DNA of 64,000 nt from an uncultured Halomonas sp. (GTDB lineage: Bacteria > Pseudomonadota > Gammaproteobacteria > Pseudomonadales > Halomonadaceae): positions 1 to 64,000 of the forward strand of contig NZ_CANLTC010000002.1 of NCBI RefSeq assembly GCF_947493865.1, read 5' to 3'. This document shows, in pieces, positions 34,107 to 42,082 of this stretch; the stretch's first letter is position 1; every line of letters starts with the position of its first letter. A program made the translations under genes and the position numbers. Under the pieces are notes generated by a model. It did no database searches. It saw nothing but the letters and a program-made list of their open reading frames with translations, and was not told the origin of the DNA.

Positions 34107-35377
34107 AGGGTGAAGCGGCATTGCATGTCTGGTGGAGCGATCAGCAAGTAGGAACGTTGTGGCGAGGCGACGATGGTCGCTCGATCGGATTCGAGTATGA
34201 GTCACGATGGCAGGTGGAGGGGCGCGCCATTTCGCATAGCCTGCCCTTGAGCCAGGCGAGTTGGCCCCCCGAGACCCAACTGGCCCAGCGCTGGTTTGGT
34301 AATCTGTTGCCGGAAGAGCAGGCGCGTGAAGCGCTGATCAAGCGTCTGGGCATCCCCGATGATGATTTTTCGCTTCTGGCCGCCATAGGCGGCGACTGTG
34401 CAGGGGCACTCGTCATCCTGCCGGAGGGGCAAACGCCGAAGCGTTTCGGCGATTATCGGCGCCTTTCTCTGGACAGGCTGGAACAGTGGGCGATTTTTCA
34501 GAAACGCTACTCAGTGATGATGGACGCCGAGGACCCGGATGATCGCCCACGGCTTACCCTCGCGGGAGCTCAGGACAAGATACCGGTGCTATTGCGAGAG
34601 GATGAGTTGTATCTGCCTCTGGGCGCGGCTTCTTCTTCGCATATCCTCAAATTCGCTGTCGAGGGGCGTGAGCAGGTAGTTCTCAATGAGCTTTATCTGA
34701 ACACGCTGGCGGCCATGGTCGGCCTGGAATGTCCCGCTACCCAGGTGCGTCATGCAGGACGTAATCCCTACCTGATGATCGAGCGGTACGATAGGCGGAA
34801 TCAAGAAGCCGGGCATGTCGAGCGGATACACCAGGAGGATCTTTGCCAGGCAATGGGACTCGCGCGGACGCAGAAATACCAGGCATTCAATGGTCCACGC
34901 TTTGGTCAGTGCGTGCAGGCGGTGCGGGAAGCATGTCGGCCTTCCGCCAACTCGGTCCTGCATCTTTTGCGCTGGCAGATATTCAATGTCTTGGTGGGCA
35001 ATAGCGACGGCCATGCCAAGAATATTTCCCTCCTGCAGGATGACAGAGGGAGATGGCGCATGGCCCCGGCCTATGATCTGGTTGGCACCATCGTGCTGGG
35101 CTATAACGCCGATCTGGCGTTGTCGATCGGTCATCAGTTTAATTCGATGCAATTACTACCGAGAGACTGGCAAGCCTTTGCCGAGGAGTGTGGGTTCAGT
35201 TACCCCTTCGTCAAACGTCAGATAACCGAGATGGTTGGCGCCCTTGTGGCGCTTGTCGATTCTCAAGCCCTGCAAGAGCGTCTTGATGGCGCGGGTCTGA
35301 AAGAGCGGGAGTGGTCGCGCCTGCAACAGCAGCGCCAGCACATTCGTAGACAATGCCGAAGGGCTGAGCGCTGGTGA
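34103..35377 (+). CDS. hipA: HipA-like Ser/Thr kinase toxin
   Basis: A 424-residue kinase of the HipA family; characterised members phosphorylate glutamyl-tRNA synthetase or other synthetases and induce dormancy. The N-subdomain (HVWWSDQQVGTLWRG, FGNLLPE) is followed by the ATP-site segment TLAGAQDKIPVLL, the catalytic loop NVLVGNSDGHAKNISLL near residue 300 with Asp and Asn, and APAYDLV with the metal-binding Asp. All key residues seem present, so it is probably active. GAGGAGG precedes the ATG. Confidence 0.92.
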   Translation: MKGEAALHVWWSDQQVGTLWRGDDGRSIGFEYESRWQVEGRAISHSLPLSQASWPPETQLAQRWFGNLLPEEQAREALIKRLGIPDDDFSLLAAIGGDCAGALVILPEGQTPKRFGDYRRLSLDRLEQWAIFQKRYSVMMDAEDPDDRPRLTLAGAQDKIPVLLREDELYLPLGAASSSHILKFAVEGREQVVLNELYLNTLAAMVGLECPATQVRHAGRNPYLMIERYDRRNQEAGHVERIHQEDLCQAMGLARTQKYQAFNGPRFGQCVQAVREACRPSANSVLHLLRWQIFNVLVGNSDGHAKNISLLQDDRGRWRMAPAYDLVGTIVLGYNADLALSIGHQFNSMQLLPRDWQAFAEECGFSYPFVKRQITEMVGALVALVDSQALQERLDGAGLKEREWSRLQQQRQHIRRQCRRAERW

Positions 35378-35439
35378 TTGTCATGGATCATGGGCGCTCG
35401 AGCCTGGTCAACAAGAAGTGCAACCAGGGGAAGCAGAAT

Positions 35440-35526
35440 TCGTTGCAACGTTTGAAAGGTTCAGTGCTTCAGTATGACGATCCCACGCTGCCGGTTGCTG
35501 AGAATGATTGGGAGACGCTCGAGTGA
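35440..35526 (+). pseudogene. Remnant of a VapB/Phd-type antitoxin
   Basis: The frame reading SLQRLKGSVLQYDDPTLPVA and ENDWETLE to a TGA at 35524-35526 matches the C-terminal part of antitoxins that precede PIN-domain toxins. Its N-terminal DNA-binding part is missing; the frame is open back to an ATG at 35383, but that portion is not antitoxin-like. The stop overlaps the GTG of the toxin fragment. Confidence 0.6.
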
Positions 35527-35570
35527 CAGTGCTGGATACTCATGTGCTTCTCTGGTGGGTCTCCGGCGAT
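35523..35570 (+). pseudogene. Remnant of a VapC-type PIN toxin
   Basis: A GTG overlapping the antitoxin stop opens VTVLDTHVLLWWVSGD, the unmistakable first strand and acidic residue of a PIN-domain ribonuclease (LDTHVLLWW). After residue 16 the resemblance ends. About 110 residues of toxin are missing, so it is dead. Confidence 0.7.
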
Positions 35571-35674
35571 TGGCGGTGGATGTTGCCATCGTCTGAGTAC
35601 ATGGCATCCGTGAGAGGTGGGTGTGCTATGCTTTTACATATACGCCAGATGTTATCAGCCATAGGTAAGTCTCT

Positions 35675-35914
35675 ATGCAGATTGAAGAGTTACTAACCAG
35701 AGTGAGTCGTTTGCCGGTGCTCCGACAGCAAGAAGTGCTGGATTTCGTCGCTTTTCTGGAACAGCGTTATGGACAATCCGCCACATCAGTGGCTGATCAG
35801 GAGGGGTGGTCAGAAGGGCAGTACAAAGCCATGAGTGTGGATCAGGCCATGCGCGGCTTGGCTGATGAGCCCGATCTCTATTCTGAAGACGACCTCAAGG
35901 AACGCTGGCAATGA
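35675..35914 (+). CDS. DUF2281-type antitoxin
   Basis: A 79-residue acidic protein: IEELLTRVSRLPVLRQQEVL and DFVAFLEQRYG at the start are typical of DUF2281 antitoxins, and the C-terminal half (DQAMRGLADEPDLYSEDDL) is the flexible toxin-wrapping part. It overlaps the PemK/MazF-like gene by four bases (ATGA), the normal antitoxin-toxin order. The remnant at 6536 is a relative of its first 35 residues. Confidence 0.82.
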   Translation: MQIEELLTRVSRLPVLRQQEVLDFVAFLEQRYGQSATSVADQEGWSEGQYKAMSVDQAMRGLADEPDLYSEDDLKERWQ

Positions 35915-36264
35915 AACGCGCCGGGCAGATAGCGCTGATGCCGTTCCCTTATACTAATCTTCAGTACAGCAAGAAGCGGCCAGTACTGCTACTACGCCGG
36001 CTGGATCATGCTCAAGATGATTGGTTAGTGTGTATGGTGTCTTCTCAGTTGCATCAAGCTGAGCCAGGGCTAGACTGGGTACTGCGCACTGATGACATTG
36101 AGTTTGCTGCTTCTGGATTGAAAGTCTCCAGCGTTTTCAGGCTTTCTCGGTTGGCGGTTCTGGAGGGCTCCTTACTATTGGGTCAACTGGGGGAGCTGCC
36201 AGAATCGAGATTATGTGATATCCGACAACGCTTAGCCTCCTGGCTATTGGATAAATCTTCATAG
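35911..36264 (+). CDS. PemK/MazF-like toxin
   Basis: A 117-residue protein with the MazF/PemK fold signature near its start (GQIALMPFPYTNLQYSKKRP, then VLLLRR) and a central VCMVSSQL strand followed by SVFRLSRLAVLEG. Such toxins cut mRNA at short sequences. All of the barrel seems present, so it may be active; its partner is encoded directly upstream. Confidence 0.85.
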   Translation: MKRAGQIALMPFPYTNLQYSKKRPVLLLRRLDHAQDDWLVCMVSSQLHQAEPGLDWVLRTDDIEFAASGLKVSSVFRLSRLAVLEGSLLLGQLGELPESRLCDIRQRLASWLLDKSS

Positions 36265-36442
36265 GAGATTCCTTCGGCTTCATGTTCCTTTCTCTTATCG
36301 CCTTTCCGATAAAAGAGTTGAGGAATTGGCGCCCCAAGAGATCATGTTCTCGTGCATCCAGCGACTACGGTAGTCACTGCGCAAGAACCTAAGATTGCTG
36401 AGTGCGGCACAACTGAGTAAATAGCGTAATGGAGGACGAATC

Positions 36443-37045
36443 ATGCTGACCCACGTCTGGGGGCTGATGGCCCACCCCAACCGCGAATGGAAGCAAATCC
36501 AGAGCGAGCGAGAAACGATTACCCATCTGTATGCGCATCATGTTCTCGGTTTGGCGGCGATCCCGGTGATCTGTGCGTTCATCGGCACGACTCAGGTCGG
36601 CTGGAGTCTTGGCGAAGGCCACACTATCACGCTCAAGCTGGACGATGCCTTCTACGCAGGCATTGTGTTCTATCTCGCCATCATCGTCGCAGTCATCTTC
36701 ATGGGCAACGTGATCCATTGGATGGCCAAGCGGTATGCCACGCCACCGAGCAAGCGTCGTTGCGTCATCTTTGCCGGCTATGTCGCTACCCCCATGTTCC
36801 TGAGTGGCCTCGTGGCGCTCTATCCCTTGATCTGGCTGTGCCTGCTGGCGGGGACCATCGGTCTTTGCTACAGCGGCTATCTGCTCTATCTGGGTATCCC
36901 CAATTTCCTGGGTATCGACAGGAAGGAAGGCTTCATCGTGACGGGCTCGACCTTGGCGATCGGCGTGCTGGTGCTCGAAGTATTGCTGGGTGCCACGGTA
37001 CTGCTATGGGGTTATGGTGCCAGGATGCTGCTGGGTACTTATTGA
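36443..37045 (+). CDS. Yip1-domain membrane protein
   Basis: A 200-residue inner-membrane protein with a soluble start (MLTHVWGLMAHPNREWKQIQ) and five hydrophobic segments from residue 30 to 198, typical of bacterial Yip1 (PF04893) proteins. Function in bacteria is not established. A strong GGAGG precedes the ATG. It stands alone. Confidence 0.85.
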   Translation: MLTHVWGLMAHPNREWKQIQSERETITHLYAHHVLGLAAIPVICAFIGTTQVGWSLGEGHTITLKLDDAFYAGIVFYLAIIVAVIFMGNVIHWMAKRYATPPSKRRCVIFAGYVATPMFLSGLVALYPLIWLCLLAGTIGLCYSGYLLYLGIPNFLGIDRKEGFIVTGSTLAIGVLVLEVLLGATVLLWGYGARMLLGTY

Positions 37046-37106
37046 ATGTGATACTCATTCTTGTCGAATTTCGTTAAAGCAGCCGGGTTTTTAGTGCAAA
37101 GCCTCT

Positions 37107-37253
37107 AGGGAACCACTGCATAAATGCCTACTCGGACGAATCGCTGCGTTGCGCGGTACTCGATGACTCGCCTAACTTCATGTTATGTCTCGCCTTCTGC
37201 GTTCCGTGCGCCTTGCGCTTCATTCCGCTCGGCTGTTTATTCAGCGATTCCCT
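37107..37253. repeat. MITE-like element with imperfect terminal inverted repeats
   Basis: A 147-bp segment bounded by AGGGAACCACTGCATAAA (37107-37124) and its near reverse complement TTTATTCAGCGATTCCCT (37236-37253), which agree at 15 of 18 positions. No gene is inside. It lies in the 319-bp gap between the Yip1 gene and motA, and no clear target-site duplication is visible. It looks like a non-autonomous transposon or interspersed repeat; whether copies exist elsewhere must be checked. Confidence 0.55.
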
Positions 37254-37364
37254 GGCGATGAGAACGCATAAGATGTAGCCGCTTTTCATCGCTTTGCCTC
37301 CTGTCGGCATCGTTATGATGGTCGCATTCCCAAGCGATCGCCCATCGAAGGGCCCAGGTTCCGC

Positions 37365-38189
37365 ATGAATGCTTCCACGCTGATCGGTATCGTCGCCAGT
37401 CTTTTGCTGCTGGCCAGTGTTCTCTTGCTCAGCGCCGATACGGCCATGAGCTTCATCAACCTGCCCGGTTTAATGATCGTCATTGCCGGCACCCTGGCCG
37501 CCACCTTCATCAGCTACCCTCTGCGTGAAGTGATTCGCGTGGTGCGGATAATCAGAGTGGTCTTCCATCGCGAGAACAGCTACGTCGAGGAGGACGTGCG
37601 CGAATTGGTGGCCATGGCTCGGCTGTGGTTCCAGGGTGATATTCGAGCTGTAGAGAGAGCCCTCGACCAGACGCGCAATCCGTTCCTGCGCACCGGTGTG
37701 CAACTGGTGATCGACAATACCAAGGAAGCGGAGATCATGGATCTGCTGCGCTGGCGTATCGCCCGTTTGAAGGCGCGGGAACTCGCCGAGGCGCAGATCT
37801 TTCGCACCATGGCTGCTTATGCACCGGCCTTTGGCATGATCGGTACCCTGGTGGGGCTGGTCAACATGCTGCAGACCATGAATGCCGGCGATCTGGCGAT
37901 CATCGGCCCAGGCATGGCCGTGGCATTGCTTTCCACCTTCTATGGCATTCTGATCTCGAATCTGATCTGCAAGCCGATTGCCGTCAAACTCGAGCGCCGC
38001 ACCGAACAGCGCTTGATCGCCATGAACATGGTGCTCGAAGGGGTCTCGCTGATCGCCAAGCGGCGCTTGCCATCCTTCGTCGAAGAGACATTGAACTCCT
38101 TCATCGCCAACTATCAGGATGAAATTCGCGATCCCGCTGAACCTTCGGCAGACGACGCTAGCAACACGAGTGTTCCGCTCAATGCTTGA
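37365..38189 (+). CDS. MotA/PomA-type stator protein
   Basis: A 274-residue inner-membrane protein with four hydrophobic segments (near 5-22, 30-50, 145-170, 180-205) and the MotA family segment AAYAPAFGMIGTLVGLVNML with GPGMAVALLSTFYGILISN. It should form an ion channel with the MotB-type protein encoded next, using proton or sodium flow to push on a partner. No flagellar or chemotaxis gene is in the window, so it may be a second stator set or serve another machine. It overlaps the next gene by 8 bases. Confidence 0.88.
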   Translation: MNASTLIGIVASLLLLASVLLLSADTAMSFINLPGLMIVIAGTLAATFISYPLREVIRVVRIIRVVFHRENSYVEEDVRELVAMARLWFQGDIRAVERALDQTRNPFLRTGVQLVIDNTKEAEIMDLLRWRIARLKARELAEAQIFRTMAAYAPAFGMIGTLVGLVNMLQTMNAGDLAIIGPGMAVALLSTFYGILISNLICKPIAVKLERRTEQRLIAMNMVLEGVSLIAKRRLPSFVEETLNSFIANYQDEIRDPAEPSADDASNTSVPLNA

Positions 38190-39114
38190 AATGAACCGTG
38201 AGCACATGAGCCATGATCGGCTGTTGACCCTCAATGCCGAGGATCGCGGAAGCGACAGTTGGATGATCAGTTACATGGACATCATGACCTTGCTGGTCGC
38301 GTTGTTCGTATTGGTCTTGAGCCTGAACGGCACTGCGGGAATCACCGCTGATGCCGCGCCCAGCACGGTCGTATCCAACGTATCTCCCGATGCCATCACG
38401 GCGGCGCGGCGCATCAATCACTCGCCGGGTCTGCTGCCTGGGGCGTTAAAGGCGGCCATTCAGGTCGCCTCCGCCCCCGTGCTGAGTGACGACGCTATCG
38501 CCGCGGCTGGTCAGATAGCCCAGTCGCAGCAGATATCGGCGCAGGCCATCGCGGCGGCTCGCTCGATTGCGCGCTCACGACTCATTCAGACCCAGACGAT
38601 CGCGGCCTCACTGAAGGTGGCACGTACCCTGAAGGTGAGTGCGCAAGCCCAGGCGGCAGCGATACAGGTTGCCGGACAGTGGCAGGTGCGGCAATCCGAG
38701 AAGGAACTGCCGGTGATCGATGGCGTGGAAGTGTCTCGCGTCAAGGGCGGTATCAATCTGCGCATTCAGGATCATCTGCTATTCGACTCTGGGGATGCGG
38801 CATTGACCGGTTCCGGCGAGGCGGTGACCCAGGAACTGGTGGCAACGCTCAAACGCTACCAGGGCACGATTTCCGTCGAAGGACACACCGACAGCGTGCC
38901 CATCAAGACCGAGCGCTTTCCCTCCAATTGGGAGCTTTCAAGTGGACGCGCCACGGCGATCCTGCGCTATCTCAACCAGGCGGGCATCGAGTCCTCGCGG
39001 CTACGTGCGGTGGGCTATGCCGACACGCAGCCCTTGAAAGACAACGATACGGAAAAAGGGCGGGCCGCCAACCGGCGGGTGGAAGTGATCATTCACGAGC
39101 CGGAGGCTGGTTGA
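38182..39114 (+). CDS. MotB/OmpA-type protein with a 17-residue repeat linker
   Basis: A 310-residue protein (start uncertain; ATGs at 38191 and 38206 also fit). A short cytoplasmic start leads to one membrane helix with the ion-binding Asp33 in SYMDIMTLLVALF. Residues 68-169 are six tandem 17-residue Ala-rich repeats. An OmpA/MotB peptidoglycan-binding domain fills 180-305 (DHLLFDSGDAALTG, VEGHTDSVPI, NRRVEV). It anchors the MotA-type channel to the cell wall. The linker differs from the usual plug region of MotB and is discussed as a finding. Confidence 0.88.
   Translation: MLEMNREHMSHDRLLTLNAEDRGSDSWMISYMDIMTLLVALFVLVLSLNGTAGITADAAPSTVVSNVSPDAITAARRINHSPGLLPGALKAAIQVASAPVLSDDAIAAAGQIAQSQQISAQAIAAARSIARSRLIQTQTIAASLKVARTLKVSAQAQAAAIQVAGQWQVRQSEKELPVIDGVEVSRVKGGINLRIQDHLLFDSGDAALTGSGEAVTQELVATLKRYQGTISVEGHTDSVPIKTERFPSNWELSSGRATAILRYLNQAGIESSRLRAVGYADTQPLKDNDTEKGRAANRRVEVIIHEPEAG
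38383..38688 (+). repeat. Six tandem 51-base units coding 17-residue repeats
   Basis: Six exact-length units, for example SDDAIAAAGQIAQSQQI, SAQAIAAARSIARSRLI and SAQAQAAAIQVAGQWQV. The consensus is S-x-x-A-I-x-A-A-x-x-I-A-x-S-x-x-hydrophobic. The DNA copies have diverged, so the array is old and kept by selection on the protein. Confidence 0.85.
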
Positions 39115-39179
39115 TTGGCGTCTGGTTCAGCCGTTACAAGCCCTAGCGCCGCGTCCGCCGGTAATCGTGCATGACCACT

Positions 39180-40181
39180 TCAGCCGTTAAGCACCGATTC
39201 GCGAATCACCAGCCGGGGTGCAAGCGACAGGGTGGGCTCGAGAGGACGGCCGTGTTCCAGCCGCTCGATAAGCTGGGTAATCGCCGTGGCGCCAAGCTCG
39301 TAGATGGGCTGGTGGATGGTGGTCAGCGCCGGATTCAGATAGCGGGCGAGTTCGATGTCGTCATAGCCGATCACCGAAAGATCATCGGGTACCCGCATTC
39401 CTTCTTCATGGGTGGCCCGGATGGCGCCGATGGCGACCAGGTCGTTGAAGGCAAACACCGCCTGAGGGTAGGGGCGATGTTCGAGTAGTCTCCGCATGGC
39501 CTCGAAACCGCCATCCGCCAGCAGATTGGTGGTGACGATGCGTTGCGCTGGTATGTCGATTCCGGCGCTTTTCAAGGCGGCGAGGGCACCGGCCAGGCGC
39601 TCCCGGGAACGCGGATGATCCTCGGGGCCGGTAAGCAAGGCAATGTCCTCCAATCCTTGGCTCAGCAGGTGATCGATGGCTAGCCGGGCGCCGAGGCGCG
39701 AATCGTCGTTGACCACGGCGATATCCGGGCTAGATGAAGGCTCGGCATCCATGAGAATGGTCGGCAGGTTCTGATGTTTCAGCGCCTCGAGGAAGCCCGG
39801 GGCGTTGCGGGAGGTCATCACGATCAGCCCATCGATACGTCGGTCGAGCAGTGTGTTCAGATACGTCAGTTGCTTTTCTTCGACATCATCGGCGTTGCAC
39901 AGCACCAGGCTGTAGCCGTTGGCAAAACAGTGATCCTCGACGCCACGGATGATCGCCGAGAAAAACGGATTATTGGTGGTGGTCACGATCATGCCGATGG
40001 TGTGGCTGCGATTGGACTTCAGCGTGCGGGCCACGCTGTCGGGGCGATAACCTAGTTGTGAGATGGCGCGTTGCACCCGCTCGAGGGTGGCGGGGGCAAC
40101 GCGCCGCGTGTCGTTGACTACATGCGACACGGTGGTGATCGAGACGCCGGCCTGGCGGGCGACGTCCTTTAAACGTATCAC
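39180..40181 (-). CDS. rbsR: LacI-family repressor of the ribose operon (RbsR-like)
   Basis: A 333-residue regulator with an N-terminal LacI helix-turn-helix (IRLKDVARQAGVSITTVSHV) and hinge (YRPDSVARTLKS), then a sugar-binding core (IGMIVTTTNNPFFS, VFAFNDLVAIGAI, VIGYDDIELARYL). A GTG with AGAGGGG upstream is the start; a TTG two codons earlier is less likely. It is the last gene of the rbs operon, 13 bases after rbsB, and probably binds the palindrome at 44082. Confidence 0.92.
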   Translation of the reverse strand: MIRLKDVARQAGVSITTVSHVVNDTRRVAPATLERVQRAISQLGYRPDSVARTLKSNRSHTIGMIVTTTNNPFFSAIIRGVEDHCFANGYSLVLCNADDVEEKQLTYLNTLLDRRIDGLIVMTSRNAPGFLEALKHQNLPTILMDAEPSSSPDIAVVNDDSRLGARLAIDHLLSQGLEDIALLTGPEDHPRSRERLAGALAALKSAGIDIPAQRIVTTNLLADGGFEAMRRLLEHRPYPQAVFAFNDLVAIGAIRATHEEGMRVPDDLSVIGYDDIELARYLNPALTTIHQPIYELGATAITQLIERLEHGRPLEPTLSLAPRLVIRESVLNG

Positions 40182-40194
40182 AAGCAAGCCCCTC

Positions 40195-41082
40195 TTACTC
40201 CTTGGTGACCAGCTTTAGCGGCACGGGAATATTTTCCTCCACGCTCTCGCCCTTGAGCAGCTTGTCGGCGGTGCTGACGCCCAACTCGCCGATGCGGGCC
40301 GGTTGTTGCGCCACCGTGGCCGCCATCTTGCCATCCTCGACCGCCTGGATGCCGGCATCGGTGCCATCGAAGCCGATCAACAGTACGTTCTCCTTGCCGC
40401 TGGCGGCCAGGGCGCGCTGGGCTCCCAAGGCCATCTCGTCATTCTGAGCGAACACCGCGTCGATCCCCGGATGGGCCTGCAGCAGGTTTTCCATCACGTT
40501 CAACCCTTCGGTGCGATTGAAGTTGGCCGGCTGTGTCGCCACTAGTTCGACGCCCTCGGCATTGTCGATTGCAGTGGTGAAGCCCTCACCGCGATCCCGT
40601 GTGGCCGAGGCGCCGGGCACGCCTTCGAGCTGCACGACCCTACCTTCGCCGCCAAGCTGTTCGACAACGTATTCACCCGCCAGCTTGCCGCCGGCGATGT
40701 TGTCCGAGGCGATATGTGCCGCCACCTTGCCGCTATTGGCACTACGATCCAGGGTGATGACCGGCACGTTGCGGGCGTTGGCGGTGCGCACGCCAGAGGC
40801 CGCCGCATCGGAATCCGTGGGGTTCATCATCAACAGGTCGATATTCCGGGACAGGGCGTCCTCGACGTTGGAAAGCTCCCGGGCGGCGTCGTTGCCCGAA
40901 TCCAGCACGATCAGTTCGTGACCGAGTTCCTCGGCCTTCTGCTGGGCACCCTCCTGCAGCGTCACGAAGAAGGGGTTGTTCAGCGTCGAGATGACCAGGG
41001 CGATCTTGTCGGCCATCGCGGTGCCGGTAGTGCCGATGCCGAGTCCGGCGGCGACGGCGGAGGCGAGTAGTAGTTTCTTCAT
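40195..41082 (-). CDS. rbsB: Ribose ABC transporter periplasmic binding protein (RbsB)
   Basis: A 295-residue exported protein with a signal peptide ending AMA near residue 24 and a mature part starting DKIALVISTLNNPFFVTL, followed by VLDSGNDAARELSNVEDAL, ITLDRSAN and VFAQNDEMALGA as in E. coli RbsB. It captures ribose in the periplasm and delivers it to RbsC/RbsA. Confidence 0.95.
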   Translation of the reverse strand: MKKLLLASAVAAGLGIGTTGTAMADKIALVISTLNNPFFVTLQEGAQQKAEELGHELIVLDSGNDAARELSNVEDALSRNIDLLMMNPTDSDAAASGVRTANARNVPVITLDRSANSGKVAAHIASDNIAGGKLAGEYVVEQLGGEGRVVQLEGVPGASATRDRGEGFTTAIDNAEGVELVATQPANFNRTEGLNVMENLLQAHPGIDAVFAQNDEMALGAQRALAASGKENVLLIGFDGTDAGIQAVEDGKMAATVAQQPARIGELGVSTADKLLKGESVEENIPVPLKLVTKE

Positions 41083-41119
41083 GATGGAGCTCCTTGGGTC
41101 TTGTTTTGCATTGCGTTGT

Positions 41120-42082
41120 TCAAGTAGATGGTTTTGAACGGCTATCTATCAGTACGGCCAGCAGAATGACCGCCCCCTTGGCGATCATCTGGTAATAGGA
41201 CGACACGCCCATGATGTTCAATGCATTGTTGAGTACACCGATGACCAGCGCGCCGATCAAGGTGCCGAAGATGCGCCCGCGTCCACCCATCAGGCTGGTG
41301 CCACCGATCACCACGGCGGCGATCGCATCCAGCTCGTAGCCGGTACCGGCGGTGGGTTGAGCCGAACCCAGGCGGGCGGTGAGCACCACGCTGGCAAGTG
41401 CCGCGCAGGCACCGGAAATGGCGTAGACGCTTATCTTGATGCGATTGACGTTGATGCCTGACAGTCGTGCGACCTTCTCGCCACCGCCCACCGCATAGAC
41501 ATGGCGGCCGAAGCGGGTGTGGTGCAGCACGCTCCAGCACAGCACAAAGACGAAGAACATCAGATAGATGGGGATCGGTATGCCGAACCAGTAGCCGCCC
41601 CCCAGTTGCCAGAAGATGTCCGCGGCATCGCTGGCGCCTATGGAGATCGGCCGGCCATCGGTGTACACCAGCGCCGCGCCGCGCAGGATGGTCATGGCCA
41701 CTAAAGTGACGATGAACGCCTGAACGCGGCCGTAGGCCACGAACAGCCCCGAGATTGCGCCCAGTGCTGCCCCGGCGGCCACGGTGCCGGGTACGCCCAG
41801 CCAGGGGGCAAGCCCGGAGGCGGTCATCGAGGCGGCAAAGGCACCGGTCAAGGCCAGCACGGCGCCCACCGACAGATCGATGCCCGCGGTGAGAATCACA
41901 AAGGTCACGCCCATGGCAATGATGGCGTTGATGCTGGTCTGGCGCAGCACGTTGAGCATGTTGTCCAGGGTCAGGAAGTTATCGCTCATGCCGGCACTGA
42001 CGGCCACCAACAAGGCCAACGCCAGAAAGGCCTTGTTGTCGATCAGCAAGCGGGTGAGGCTGCGGCTCGTGAGGGCATTCAT
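41120..42082 (-). CDS. rbsC: Ribose ABC transporter permease (RbsC)
   Basis: A 320-residue inner-membrane permease of the RbsC/XylH family with about ten hydrophobic segments. NAIIAMGVTFVILTAGIDLS and the coupling region GINVNRIKISVYAISG are typical. It overlaps rbsA by four bases. Confidence 0.95.
   Translation of the reverse strand: MNALTSRSLTRLLIDNKAFLALALLVAVSAGMSDNFLTLDNMLNVLRQTSINAIIAMGVTFVILTAGIDLSVGAVLALTGAFAASMTASGLAPWLGVPGTVAAGAALGAISGLFVAYGRVQAFIVTLVAMTILRGAALVYTDGRPISIGASDAADIFWQLGGGYWFGIPIPIYLMFFVFVLCWSVLHHTRFGRHVYAVGGGEKVARLSGINVNRIKISVYAISGACAALASVVLTARLGSAQPTAGTGYELDAIAAVVIGGTSLMGGRGRIFGTLIGALVIGVLNNALNIMGVSSYYQMIAKGAVILLAVLIDSRSKPST

Noticed and set aside
36292-36317. Hairpin CTCTTATCG/CGATAAAAGAG after the PemK-type toxin as terminator
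   Set aside because: The stem is short with unequal arms and no T-run follows, so the evidence is too weak to list.
37365-39114. MotA/MotB-like pair as a Zorya anti-phage system (ZorA/ZorB)
   Set aside because: The MotA-type protein has 274 residues and lacks the long cytoplasmic tail of ZorA, and no ZorC, ZorD or ZorE gene follows; the next genes are the ribose operon.
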